This document shows positions 21,283-29,722 of a stretch of 64,000 bases of DNA, piece after piece (position 1 is the stretch's first letter; every line of letters begins with the position of its first letter). The DNA comes from Thiosocius sp963808165. Its GTDB lineage: Bacteria; Pseudomonadota; Gammaproteobacteria; Chromatiales; Chromatiaceae. The notes below the pieces were generated by a model. The model made no database searches. It was not told the origin of the DNA and saw nothing but the letters and a program-made list of their open reading frames with translations. The stretch is taken from assembly GCA_963808165.1 (NCBI GenBank), contig CAWEET010000013.1:130801-194800 (forward strand), in the 5' to 3' direction. A program made the position numbers and the translations under genes.

Positions 21283-21732
21283 ATGATGAAAAGGACCCTG
21301 ATGGCGATCGCATTAGCCGCGGTCACAGGCGCAGGATGGGCAGCCGAGATGGGAACCCCCGACGAAGCCAAGGCCATGTCCGAGAAGGCCCAGGCAACCG
21401 TCAACGAAATGGGCAAGGACAAGGCCTTCGAGACCTTTGCCGCCGAGGACGGAGGCTTTCGAGAAAAGGACCTCTATGTCTTCTGCCTCGACATGGATGG
21501 GGTGATGCTGTCACATCCGGTAAAGCCCAACTTGATCGGGAAGAACTTGCTCGATTTCAACAAGTATGGCGATGAGCTGTTCAAGGACATGGTCGCGACC
21601 GCGAAGGACCCGGGTCAGGGCTGGGTGGACTACAACTGGCCCTATCCCGGCACCGAAGAAATCAAGGAGAAGACCAGTTATGTGATGACCAACAAGGAAG
21701 GTTTCTTCTGCGGGGTCGGAGCGTACAAGTAA
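21283..21732 (+). CDS. Secreted single Cache-domain protein
   Basis: The product has 149 residues with a signal peptide (ALAAVTGAGWA). The single Cache (type 2) fold contains DLYVFCLDMDGVMLSHPVKP, GKNLLDFNKYG and GWVDYNWPYPGT, and the family ending KEGFFCGVGAYK. GAGGA lies 8-12 bases before the start codons (21283/21286). With no membrane or signalling domain it would act as a periplasmic small-ligand binder. A paralogue is encoded at 25479-25811. A strong terminator follows. Between 20996 and 21282 there is no gene. Confidence 0.9.
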   Translation: MMKRTLMAIALAAVTGAGWAAEMGTPDEAKAMSEKAQATVNEMGKDKAFETFAAEDGGFREKDLYVFCLDMDGVMLSHPVKPNLIGKNLLDFNKYGDELFKDMVATAKDPGQGWVDYNWPYPGTEEIKEKTSYVMTNKEGFFCGVGAYK

Positions 21733-21795
21733 ACCTGTCTGCCGCCGGCCCGGATTGAGTTCGGGCCAAACCGTGGAAGACAGTCACGTCTGACA

Positions 21796-21830
21796 GTAAA
21801 CCGGGGCTCTTTGCCCCGGTTTACTTTTAT
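21796..21830 (+). terminator. Rho-independent terminator of the Cache gene
   Basis: A perfect 12-bp stem (GTAAACCGGGGC / GCCCCGGTTTAC) has a 5-base loop and is followed directly by TTTTAT. It is the clearest intrinsic terminator in the window. Confidence 0.9.
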
Positions 21831-21935
21831 GCCACCCGTTAGGGAGAATGCCGTTTACCCAGGAGCGCAAGCTACAAGTTGGCCTGGTGAGCCATTGCCA
21901 TGCGGCGCTAGTGGGCCATGCGGGGAACAACCAAT

Positions 21936-23144
21936 ATGCAAGATGCACGATCACAGGCGGCGCCGGGTTCCGTACCGGAGATCTTTATTGCCTTCCTCAA
22001 GCTTGGACTGACATCTTTTGGAGGGCCGATCGCTCATCTTGGCTATTTCCACCGCGAGTTGATCGAGCGACGCAAATGGGTCGACGAAAGCGCTTTCGCA
22101 CAGCTTTTGGCTATATGTCAGTTCATCCCAGGCCCGGCGAGCAGCCAACTCGGTTTTGCTCTGGGCTTACTGCGCGGTGGCTGGGCAGGTGCAATTGCCG
22201 CTTTCTTGGCATTTACGCTTCCCTCTGCATTGCTATTGTTCGCGTTTGCCGCGTTCTTGCCTTATCTCTCGGGTGCCATCGGAGACGCAGCAATTCATGG
22301 GCTCAAGCTCGTTGCCCTGGTAGTGGTCGCTTACGGCGTCCTTGGTATGACTCGCCAGCTCTGCCCTGATCCTGTCCGCGCAACCATCGCGACCATCGCC
22401 GCCGCGTTGATACTGCTGTCCGGCCAGCCATGGATGCAGCTTGCCGTGGTCGTGCTGGGTGGAATCGCCGGGCTCTCGGTGTGCAGTAACGCGAAACCAG
22501 TTGCAGTCGATGGATTGCAGCTACGATACGGTCCAGCGCTCGGCTGGGCCCTTATTGCCGGGTTCGCATTGCTGCTTGTCGGATTGCCATTCTTCGTCGA
22601 CGGAGGTGGTAGTCGTCTCGCGGTTTTCGAGGCCTTTTATCGAGCCGGTGCGCTGGTCTTCGGTGGCGGCCACGTGGTCTTGCCACTGCTCGAGGAATCG
22701 GTGGTCAACCCGGGTTGGGTATCCCAGGATGAGTTCCTGGCCGGATACGGCGCCGCACAAGCCGTCCCCGGGCCGATGTTCACACTGGCTGCCTACCTTG
22801 GGGCACGCCTTCCCGGGAGCGAGGGAGGAGTACTTGGCGCGAGCGTTTCTCTGGGTGCGATTTTTCTGCCCGGATTCCTGCTTGTGGCAGGTGTCCTCCC
22901 GCTATGGCGCGCGATCGCGGGTCGCCCGATCGCGGCGCGCGTTATTGCGGGTGTCAACGCCGCAGTAGTCGGGATCCTCGGGGCCGCGCTCTACGATCCT
23001 GTATGGACAAGCGCAGTGCACGGACCACTCGACATGGCAATCGCACTCGTCGGGTTTACGCTACTGGCGGCATGGCGCGTATCTGCAATCATCGTTGTCA
23101 TCTGGTGCGTCATCGCAAGTATTGCCAGTGCGGTATTAGTCTGA
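21936..23144 (+). CDS. chrA: Chromate transporter ChrA
   Basis: This inner-membrane protein of about 402 residues consists of two homologous halves. Each half begins with the family signature: FLKLGLTSFGGPIAHLGYFH with AICQFIPGPASSQ in the N half, and YRAGALVFGGGHVVLPLLEE with AQAVPGPMF in the C half. This is the long (CHR) type that exports chromate. GGGGAA sits nine bases before ATG 21936; an upstream ATG at 21918 is in frame. It stands alone after a terminator and converges with the Hsp20 gene. No regulator gene (ChrB) is adjacent. Confidence 0.92.
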   Translation: MQDARSQAAPGSVPEIFIAFLKLGLTSFGGPIAHLGYFHRELIERRKWVDESAFAQLLAICQFIPGPASSQLGFALGLLRGGWAGAIAAFLAFTLPSALLLFAFAAFLPYLSGAIGDAAIHGLKLVALVVVAYGVLGMTRQLCPDPVRATIATIAAALILLSGQPWMQLAVVVLGGIAGLSVCSNAKPVAVDGLQLRYGPALGWALIAGFALLLVGLPFFVDGGGSRLAVFEAFYRAGALVFGGGHVVLPLLEESVVNPGWVSQDEFLAGYGAAQAVPGPMFTLAAYLGARLPGSEGGVLGASVSLGAIFLPGFLLVAGVLPLWRAIAGRPIAARVIAGVNAAVVGILGAALYDPVWTSAVHGPLDMAIALVGFTLLAAWRVSAIIVVIWCVIASIASAVLV

Positions 23145-23232
23145 GTGTGCCCAACGTCGGGGCTGAAAAATTGGATTCGCTGGACTGCCTTGCCGGTCAC
23201 ACCGTCTTTGCCGGCTTGGCGGTGATTGCCCA

Positions 23233-23652
23233 TCATCGGTGCTTTCTCGGAATGAAGATCTCGATAACACCACCGCGGTTGGTGAAGTTCATCTGAGCAA
23301 CATCCGCATCAAGTGGCAGGGTCAACCGTTGGCTGAAGCTGCCGAACTGCATGAACACCGGCCCGAAGGCGCCCTCGGGTGCGCGCTGCTCCTGGCGCTC
23401 GCTGCGGACGAGCAGACTGTTACCTTCGACACTCAAGTAGATATCCGCTGCTCTTCGCTCCGGCAGGTAGAGCCTGATGCCATAACCGGTCGGCCACTGC
23501 CTCTGTTCAACGTAGAATGCGGCCGAAAACGCCGATCCAGCGCGGGATCCTGGCGACCAAAGGAACATCTGGCTATGTTGCTCCCAGGCCGCCACTTCAT
23601 TGTTGAAAACGACCAGCAGAATTGCTCCAAGACAAGCGCGCAGTGTGTCCAT
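23233..23652 (-). CDS. Secreted Hsp20/alpha-crystallin-type protein
   Basis: The product has 139 residues. The ATG at 23652 has GAGGAAG directly upstream and opens a signal peptide (CLGAILLVVFNNEVAA). The body is an alpha-crystallin-like sandwich: YGIRLYLPERRAADIYLSVE, SLLVRSER, then FSQRLTLPLDADVAQMNFTN and the C-terminal GVIEIFIPR. The last motif is the usual strand before the IxI tail of small heat-shock proteins. Most Hsp20 proteins are cytosolic, so export is unusual. Its role as a periplasmic holdase is inferred. Confidence 0.78.
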   Translation of the reverse strand: MDTLRACLGAILLVVFNNEVAAWEQHSQMFLWSPGSRAGSAFSAAFYVEQRQWPTGYGIRLYLPERRAADIYLSVEGNSLLVRSERQEQRAPEGAFGPVFMQFGSFSQRLTLPLDADVAQMNFTNRGGVIEIFIPRKHR

Positions 23653-23844
23653 GATCTTCCTCAAATAGCGTTAACGTCCAAGTTTCATGCGATAGGTCTT
23701 TCTGGCTCCAACAGAATACTCCGCTGATCCAACGGTTGTTTCAACAAACGTCGCTGGTGCGGTTTGCTTACAAAGCGCATCGTCCCGGCCACCAAGCGGT
23801 GATTCCGGCCAGTCAGCCCCTGAGTCCCGGTGCCCCTCCCCGGT

Positions 23845-24207
23845 TCAGTCGTCCGGGAAAAACGGGCTGATAGAGAAGTACAGGATCAACACGACGATCA
23901 GGCTGTAAAGAATTACCTGCACCGGGTTTTCCAGCAGGTTCTGTAGGAAGGTCCGTTGCTGTCCGACGCGACGCAGTTTCTCATACTCCGCATGTTTCTC
24001 GCGGAAGCGGTTTTCCTGGTAATTGTCCATTAGCGCCTTGGCGCGATCGTACTGATCCTCGTCGTTCAGCCAGAAGGCCGGTGCCGAGATACCCCAGGGT
24101 CCGGCGTGGGTCTCGAAAAAATCAATCCGATGCTCCTGCAGCAGGCTGCGGATTTCCTGGATCTCATCGTCGGGCGCATGGCGCAGTTTGATCAGCAGTC
24201 TGGACAT
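23845..24207 (-). CDS. DUF6164-family membrane protein
   Basis: The protein has 120 residues. The N-terminus is a ferredoxin-like module: MSRLLIKLRHAPDDEIQEIR, LLQEHRIDFFETHAGPWGIS and APAFWLNDEDQYDRAKALMD. A basic linker and one C-terminal membrane helix follow (about 97-117, VILYSLIVVLILYFSISPFF). The arrangement fits the conserved small family DUF6164, whose function is not known. The upstream frame reaches 24267 but M at 24207 begins the conserved part. There is no gene between it and the MDR gene's end at 24329. Confidence 0.8.
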   Translation of the reverse strand: MSRLLIKLRHAPDDEIQEIRSLLQEHRIDFFETHAGPWGISAPAFWLNDEDQYDRAKALMDNYQENRFREKHAEYEKLRRVGQQRTFLQNLLENPVQVILYSLIVVLILYFSISPFFPDD

Positions 24208-24328
24208 TCTTCGGTGAGGTTGTCTGGTCGAGTCACGGCCGTTTATCCCGCACCCTGTCCTTGTCATGCACCACTCACAGCCGATCTTTTAATTGTATCC
24301 CTTGCAAGGTGCAAGTGTCCCGAGATGG

Positions 24329-25312
24329 TTATCCGGTGGGACGCAACTGCACTTTGCCGCCACGACTTTCGCGTTTGGCATGCGCCATGGCTTCCGAAAC
24401 TTGCTCCAACGGATAGCTGGCCTCGATATCGACGTGAATGGTGCCGTCGAGAAGTCGTGCACCGAGTCTTTCGTACATTTTCTGGATTTCAGTGGAACTC
24501 AACTCACGCAACACTTTGGCGAGCCAGAAGCCAACCAGCTTGATATCACGGAACACGAAGTTGAAGGCATTGATCCGGCAGTCTTCCCCTGACAGCAGTC
24601 CGTAGTTCACGACGGTACCACCTTGGCCGACACAGTCGGTGAGACGGCCAGTCACCGCCCCCCCAACCGCATCGATGCCCAGCTTTATGCTGGCGCCACC
24701 GGTTTGCTTCGCCACACGGTCGGCAAGGTCCGGTGCATCAACGAGGACCACGTCGGCACCGAGTTTCCTCAAGGGTTCGATCAGTTCGGCGCGTCGAACA
24801 ACATTGACGGTGCGAATGCCATCGGCATGTGCCAGCCGAATGAGATCGACACCCACGCCGGAGTTCGCGGCATCCTGAATCACCCAGTCTCCCTTCGAAA
24901 GCGGTACATAGCTTGTGAGCATGAGATGCGCAGTGGCGACGTTCACCTTGAGCATTGCAGCCTGGGCCAGATCGACTGCCGGCGGCAGGCGAATGAATGA
25001 ATCGGCCTTGTCCCGAATCTGCTGTACCCAGTTGGTACGCGCCAGGCTCATGACTTTGTCGCCGACTTTCAGGTCGGTCACGTCCCTTCCGACGGCACGC
25101 ACGGTTCCCGCCCCCTCGATGCCGAGAGCGCATGGCGTTGTGGGTTTGGTGGCGTAGTTTCCTTCGATCAAAAGGATATCGGCGGGGTTTATCGAGCATG
25201 CGACGACATCTACCAGCACTTCTCCTGTGCCAGGCGCCCCCGGATCAGGGACATCGACGCAGCGGACGACTTTCTCGGCAGGGCCGATGGCGGAGAGTTC
25301 TGCTGATTTCAT
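24329..25312 (-). CDS. Zinc-free MDR oxidoreductase, trans-2-enoyl reductase-like
   Basis: This is a medium-chain reductase of 327 residues. The N-terminal GroES-like domain (about 1-130) contains SINPADILLIEGNYATKP and GIEGAGTV. The Rossmann domain starts IQDAANSGVGVDLIRLA. The loop GGAVTGRLTDCV and the segment VVNYGLLSGED resemble the mitochondrial/bacterial 2-enoyl thioester reductase (MECR/ETR) branch. Cys/His zinc ligands are missing, as expected there. It probably reduces a C=C bond with NADPH. Its place between Cache and DUF6164 genes gives no substrate clue. Confidence 0.88.
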   Translation of the reverse strand: MKSAELSAIGPAEKVVRCVDVPDPGAPGTGEVLVDVVACSINPADILLIEGNYATKPTTPCALGIEGAGTVRAVGRDVTDLKVGDKVMSLARTNWVQQIRDKADSFIRLPPAVDLAQAAMLKVNVATAHLMLTSYVPLSKGDWVIQDAANSGVGVDLIRLAHADGIRTVNVVRRAELIEPLRKLGADVVLVDAPDLADRVAKQTGGASIKLGIDAVGGAVTGRLTDCVGQGGTVVNYGLLSGEDCRINAFNFVFRDIKLVGFWLAKVLRELSSTEIQKMYERLGARLLDGTIHVDIEASYPLEQVSEAMAHAKRESRGGKVQLRPTG

Positions 25313-25478
25313 TGTCGGTTTCCTGATGAGTGACTAACGAAACGGAGAATGGTTGCGATTTCAGCGGTCGTCTCAACGGGGGCAACGTCGATGGCGCTGA
25401 GCAAGTTGCCCCGGGTGACACATCCCTGTGTCGCAAGTACCGTTCAACAAACAAGGGCTGCCCTTGACCCAGGGTCCA

Positions 25479-25811
25479 TCACTTGTATGCCCCGACACCG
25501 CAGAAGAAGCCACCGTCGTTTGTGGCAATGTAGCTGGTCTTCGGCCTGATCTCGTCGGTACCGGGATAAGGCCACTTGTAGTCCACCCAACCGGCGCCGG
25601 ACTCTTTGGCCACCGCGATCATATCCTGGAAAAGCAGATCGCCGTACTTGTTGAAATTGAACATGTCTTTTCCGATCAGTTCCGGCTTTATCGGTTGCGA
25701 GAGCAGCACCCCCTCCATGTCGATGCAAAAGACACACAGGTCCCTGTCTCGGAACTCGCCATTGGGATCGGCGAAAGTGGCAGAAGTTGTTCCGCCCTTT
25801 TCCTGAAGCAT
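25479..25811 (-). CDS. Cache-domain protein lacking a signal peptide (truncated paralogue)
   Basis: The frame encodes 110 residues from ATG 25811 (or 115 from TTG 25826). It closely parallels the Cache protein at 21283: FRDRDLCVFCIDMEGVLLSQ, KDMFNFNKYGD, GWVDYKWPYPGT and GGFFCGVGAYK are shared. The first 30 or so residues, including the export signal of its paralogue, are absent. Upstream codons in frame run only to a TAG a few residues earlier. It is therefore either a cytosolic version or a decaying duplicate; loss of the signal argues for the latter. Confidence 0.65.
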   Translation of the reverse strand: MLQEKGGTTSATFADPNGEFRDRDLCVFCIDMEGVLLSQPIKPELIGKDMFNFNKYGDLLFQDMIAVAKESGAGWVDYKWPYPGTDEIRPKTSYIATNDGGFFCGVGAYK

Positions 25812-25876
25812 TTCCGATAGCCGCAACCAGTTGTCGAACAGAAGCTATAACGATAAGTTATTTGCGGGACAGGACA

Positions 25877-26728
25877 CTAGACTGCCGCTGCGATCAGCAG
25901 CAGCGATCCGGCCAGCATGGTGGCCCAGATCAGGCGCTGCGCCGCGTGCTCGCGTTCGTGAAACACGAACACCGACAGGAATGCCGCGACGACGATGCCG
26001 AGGTTGCTCAGTGCCACCGCATAGGCGGCTGGCAGCACCCGCATCGTCCCGATCACAAGCCCGTAGCCCGACCCGATGAACAGCGCGCCAACCAGCAGTG
26101 GCAACGCGCCCGGATGCTCGCCTGGCCACCACCGGCCGGACCGTCGTTGCAGCCACAGCGTATACATGATCCAAGCCCCCAGGTAAGTGCCCGACACGTA
26201 GCCGAGTTGCGCCTGATAGGTTGGCAGTTGGGCTACTGCCAGTTTGTCTGCCAGCGAATAGACCGTGGTGCCGCAGGCGGCCAGTCCGGCCGGCAACAGT
26301 GCCCCCCGTGCCTTGCCATGCCGGCCGCTCACACCAAGCAGTAGAATCGCCACCGTGCTCGCGATGATTCCGGTCCACCCAAGCGGTGACAGCCGATCAC
26401 CCACAAACATAACGCCAAATAACGCAATCAACAGCGGCGCACTGCGTGCCAGCGGATAGACCAGCGCCACCGGCGCATGTCGGTAGGCAGTGCGCAAGGC
26501 GGCGAAATAGATGAATAACGCCAGCGACGATACCGCGATACAAGCGGACACCACCATCAAGTCACCCGCCTCCTTCAGCATCACCACCAGCGTCCACGGA
26601 GCGAAGAGCAGAAGATGCCCGGCAATTGCCCACCAAAGAAACTCCGCTTCCGGTCGCGTATGACGCGCAAGCAGGTTCCAGGTCACGTGCATGCCAACAG
26701 CAATGAGGATCGCGAGGATAGGCGACAT
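25877..26728 (-). CDS. EamA/DMT-family transporter
   Basis: This inner-membrane protein of 283 residues has about ten hydrophobic helices in two repeats. The start segment is SPILAILIAVGMHVTWNLL, and conserved stretches are YPLARSAPLLIALFGVMFVG at the end of the first repeat and ALSNLGIVVAAFLSVFVFHE at the end of the second. This is the drug/metabolite transporter superfamily; the substrate is unknown. The start at 26728 begins the first helix; the frame extends to 26761 without hydrophobic character. Between 26729 and 27222 I see no gene. Confidence 0.88.
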   Translation of the reverse strand: MSPILAILIAVGMHVTWNLLARHTRPEAEFLWWAIAGHLLLFAPWTLVVMLKEAGDLMVVSACIAVSSLALFIYFAALRTAYRHAPVALVYPLARSAPLLIALFGVMFVGDRLSPLGWTGIIASTVAILLLGVSGRHGKARGALLPAGLAACGTTVYSLADKLAVAQLPTYQAQLGYVSGTYLGAWIMYTLWLQRRSGRWWPGEHPGALPLLVGALFIGSGYGLVIGTMRVLPAAYAVALSNLGIVVAAFLSVFVFHEREHAAQRLIWATMLAGSLLLIAAAV

Positions 26729-27222
26729 CCGCGCAGTATCGCACCGCGGTCGGAAGCGCAATAGAGCGTCACGCGCAAGTCATCCAGGCGGCAGGACGAT
26801 TGACTGTCGTTACGTCGCAGAGATCTCACCGAGTTCTACGTGCCCGATGTGGTTGGTGGGGCGTTCAGCCCAGGTTCCTGATCGACGTCCGGCGGCATCG
26901 GGCAGACAGGCGCATCAGTCACCTGGTGCCAATCGACACCGCTTAGCCGACTTGCGAGTCGATTGACCAGGTCGACCGCGCGCTCGCTTTTGGCAACACC
27001 AACGGCCGATGGTGGGTCGCCTTTCTACAACAGGATAGGCGGGCTATCAGATCGCCACAAAAGCAATCCGGCCCGAATGGTCCGAGACGACACAAGGCTG
27101 CTTTTCTATGTGAATACTTCACATTCTTCGTGTGTGTGAGTCCCATTTCCTACGAGCGTTGCGGGCCCATACTTCACCAACAGTGAAAAACCCCGATGGG
27201 ATTCTTACAAAGGAGAGCCGAT

Positions 27223-27654
27223 ATGAATGCAAATAGCCCAGCCCAGGTGATCGAGAATGACGCGGATATGGCGACACAGGAGCCGCTGGTGGTACTGCTC
27301 GTAACAGGCAACGATGACGGTGGCAAGCGCGCCACGCTTGCGTTCACCGCCGCAACATGTGCCGCCGCCATGGACAAGCGAACCATCGTGTTTTTGGCAG
27401 GGGATGGTTCCCATTGGGCCTATGAGGGACGTGCCGCTGGCGTTCAACAGAAGGGTTTTCCGCCGCTTGAGGAATTGGTGGATTGTCTCATCGAAATGGG
27501 TGGTGAGATTTACGTTTGCTCAACATGCGACGAGGTCTGCAGCGTGCCAAGCGACGACGAGCCGGATAATCTCAAACGGCATTCAGCGATACAGCCGCGT
27601 GGGATGTCTGCAGTGCTATCCGACATGACCGATGGGCGCGCCGTTACGTTTTAA
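27223..27654 (+). CDS. DsrE-like family protein
   Basis: The product has 143 residues. It contains LVVLLVTGNDDGGKRATLAF, then AAAMDKRTIVFLAGDGSHWA, a DsrE/F-fold pattern. Cysteines lie in EIYVCSTCDEVCSV, at the position where DsrE-like proteins carry the reactive Cys for sulfur handling. AAGGAGA is 7-8 bases from the ATG. In sulfur-oxidising bacteria such proteins pass persulfide sulfur between carriers; the exact role here is inferred. No dsr operon is present in this window. Confidence 0.85.
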   Translation: MNANSPAQVIENDADMATQEPLVVLLVTGNDDGGKRATLAFTAATCAAAMDKRTIVFLAGDGSHWAYEGRAAGVQQKGFPPLEELVDCLIEMGGEIYVCSTCDEVCSVPSDDEPDNLKRHSAIQPRGMSAVLSDMTDGRAVTF

Positions 27655-27959
27655 CCGCGATACTCCTTCGAGCAGGCCCCACCAACCGCGGCGGAGATCT
27701 CTATGTCCGCATTTGGCACGGAGGTTCCAGCAGGAGTACTTGAGCGATTTGGTCAGATGACCGAGTCCCACCCTGAAGAAATATTCGCAGGTGAAGCGAA
27801 CCCTTGTCATAGGCGCATAGACACCGAGTGGACCGTCGTTTTCAGAAATGCCATTGGCGATCAACCGCGTATGTGCCACGCTTAAACAATGGTGCGAAGG
27901 CATCTACTCTGCTGTGGCAGCAGATAGTGACTGCGATCAGCCACTGAAAGGCAAGCCGT

Positions 27960-28003
27960 CCCGACTGTTGAGGCACTCGCTGGCCGAGCGTCGGGCTTTT
28001 TTT
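27960..28003 (+). terminator. Possible terminator downstream of the DsrE gene
   Basis: CCCGAC at 27960-27965 pairs with GTCGGG at 27990-27995, with an inner CTCG/CGAG pairing, and a T7 run starts at 27997. It lies about 300 bases after the DsrE stop. The bases 27655-27959 hold no recognisable gene. Confidence 0.6.
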
Positions 28004-28069
28004 CGGCGGCCCTCGCGGCTACCCGCCAAAGTCTGAAAGCCATTTTCCGTACCATTTCCGTACGGGCAC

Positions 28070-28099
28070 AAAAAAGGGCTCACGTCTCCGTAAGCCCTT
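28070..28099 (-). terminator. Terminator of the tRNA-Glu transcript
   Basis: On the minus strand AAGGGCT pairs with AGCCCTT around a loop that can pair further (ACG/CGT), followed at once by a T-run. It starts nine bases after the CCA end of tRNA-Glu. Confidence 0.8.
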
Positions 28100-28107
28100 G
28101 CTTCATA

Positions 28108-28183
28108 TGGCGTCCCGTAGGGGAGTCGAACCCCTGTCGTCGCCGTGAAAGGGCGATGTCCTAGGCCTCTAGACGAACGGGAC
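28108..28183 (-). tRNA. tRNA-Glu (anticodon TTC)
   Basis: A 76-base cloverleaf on the minus strand has acceptor GTCCCGT paired with ACGGGAC, anticodon loop CTTTCAC with TTC, T arm GGGGTTCGACTCCCC and an encoded CCA. A terminator follows. The usual upstream partner, tRNA-Ala, has been moved away by the island. Confidence 0.97.
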
Positions 28184-28196
28184 GTGAAACCTGATT

Positions 28197-28215
28197 TTTG
28201 GTGGAGCCAGGCGGG
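28197..28215 (-). repeat. 19-bp partial copy of the tRNA-Ala 3' end
   Basis: TTTGGTGGAGCCAGGCGGG on the plus strand equals the first 19 bases of the 49-bp att repeat at 28293 and 45781. It lies between tRNA-Glu and the left att site. It may be the scar of an earlier integration or of a lost second tRNA-Ala gene. Confidence 0.7.
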
Positions 28216-28292
28216 GTGCGCCATCGAGGGCGCGGCTGGTCCGCTGCTCCGGGGACGGACAGCAGGCCTAGTGCTATCTGCGTCTCCTGTCT

Positions 28293-28341
28293 TTTGGTGG
28301 AGCCAGGCGGGATCGAACCGCCGACCTCAACACTGCCAGTG
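28293..28341 (-). repeat. Left attachment site (att): 49-bp copy of tRNA-Ala 3' part
   Basis: This 49-bp sequence is identical to 45781-45829, the part of tRNA-Ala(GGC) from the anticodon arm to CCA plus the two flanking Ts. Both copies lie in the same orientation. Beyond 28341 the match ends abruptly, so no tRNA could form here. It marks the far end of the integrated element. Bases 28342-28683 hold no gene I can support. Confidence 0.9.
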
Positions 28342-28683
28342 ATAATCTGGCCCTGAACTGCACGCCACGGCGCGGAATTCTATACATAACAGTTGCGCGA
28401 CGCAACAAGGAAAGGCGCTCGAAGACGGCACGCAAACCCCGTCACCTGACCGGGGCGGCTCATCAACGAAGAACACCCACCGGGTTGGGTGGGCGATGGC
28501 GGCCATGCCCCCTACCGGGTGGTCGAATGCCCCGCCGATCGCCTTCAAGCAAAACGGTCTCCGGGATGCCCGGTGCATTTCAATTCTAGGCCTGATCAGG
28601 GGCTCCGAAATCCTTCAGGACCGACCAGATGGGGTTTGTCAGCGACCGGCCAGACGTCAGACTAGACGCGATCACCGCCACAT

Positions 28684-29526
28684 TCAGCCTTCCTTCAATT
28701 GCGTTAACAGCTCGGTCACGCGCTCATCGCCGGCAAAGCGCTGCTTGTTGGCCTGCACCTGCTCCAGGATCGCCACCGCCTCGTCTCTGCGCCCGAGCGC
28801 GGCATAGACCTCGGCCAGGTGGTAATCGATTTCGGCCAACCGGTCGTCGGCCCTGGCAGCGCGCTCGAGCAGCGGCAACGCCCTGTCGAGTTCGCCGCGC
28901 TTGAAATGCACCCAGCCGAGGGTGTCGAGGAAAGTCGGGTTTGCTTGCAGCGCGAAGCGCTTGGTCAGCGCCAAAGCGCGGTCGAGCGTCGCCTGGTCCG
29001 GGTTGTTGTTCACGAGCAACATTGCCAGGTTGTTCGCTGCGGAAAGCATCTCCGGGTTGTTGGCCAGGATCTCTTCGTACAGCGCAATGGCAGCGTCTCG
29101 CTGCCCGGCCCGGTCCATCGCCGCGGCCAGGTCGACGCCGAGCGCGGCCGAGCCGGTGTTGTCATAGCCCTTGCGCAGCACGGCGATCACGCGAGCGTCG
29201 TCGCCCTCGATCACTGCCACACGGGCCAGATTGCGGTACGGCTTGACCCACTGCGGATTGACCTGGCTCGCCGCCTCGAACGCCGTCACGGCAGCGCGGT
29301 AGTCCTGCTGCGTCAAGAGGATCTCACCTTCCAGGTTGCGCGCCAGAAAGTTTTGCGGTGTTTGGGCGCTCACCAGGCGCACCCGTTCGAGCGCCTCTTC
29401 CGGCCGCCCCAGCTCGAGCTGGCTGCGTGCCAGGCCGATCAGCGGCTCGGCCGCGTTGGGTTCCTTGGCCAGGGCCGCCTCGAACGCGGCGATGCTCTCA
29501 TCGGAGCGACCGCTACCCTGCAGCAC
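28684..29526 (-). CDS. TPR protein resembling the C-terminal part of PrsT-type lipoproteins
   Basis: A GTG start gives 280 residues made almost wholly of tetratricopeptide repeats (ESIAAFEAALAKEPNAAEPL, DYRAAVTAFEAASQVNP, RDAAIALYEEILANNPEMLS). The style matches the large TPR lipoprotein (PrsT) of PEP-CTERM/exosortase systems, but only the C-terminal third is present. In-frame codons continue upstream to about 29597 without a good start. One base shift there, at a run of four C, would join an upstream segment with a signal and lipobox-like VAVLAAC from a GTG at 29653. It may therefore be a truncated or frameshifted lipoprotein. It points toward tRNA-Glu. Confidence 0.75.
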   Translation of the reverse strand: MLQGSGRSDESIAAFEAALAKEPNAAEPLIGLARSQLELGRPEEALERVRLVSAQTPQNFLARNLEGEILLTQQDYRAAVTAFEAASQVNPQWVKPYRNLARVAVIEGDDARVIAVLRKGYDNTGSAALGVDLAAAMDRAGQRDAAIALYEEILANNPEMLSAANNLAMLLVNNNPDQATLDRALALTKRFALQANPTFLDTLGWVHFKRGELDRALPLLERAARADDRLAEIDYHLAEVYAALGRRDEAVAILEQVQANKQRFAGDERVTELLTQLKEG

Positions 29527-29642
29527 AAGGCCCCGGTAGTAGTCGCCGAGGGCCCGCTCCGTGCGAATGGGTATGAGCGGCTGGCCTGTCTTGGGGCACG
29601 CTCACCGCGCATTGCGGACACGCAGCCAGCACGGCCACTGTC

Positions 29643-29671
29643 TTATTCCTCACATATACTGCACTTATAAT
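29643..29671 (+). promoter_or_regulatory. Candidate sigma-70 promoter for the lipoprotein-protease operon
   Basis: TATAAT at 29666-29671 lies 17 bases after a weak -35 (TTATTC, 29643-29648) and 52 bases before the ATG at 29723. The local AT content is higher than around it. Confidence 0.55.
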
Positions 29672-29722
29672 GGTGTATCTTCAGGTCATGGACGGATGAA
29701 CGTATGCAGGAGAAGGAACCCC

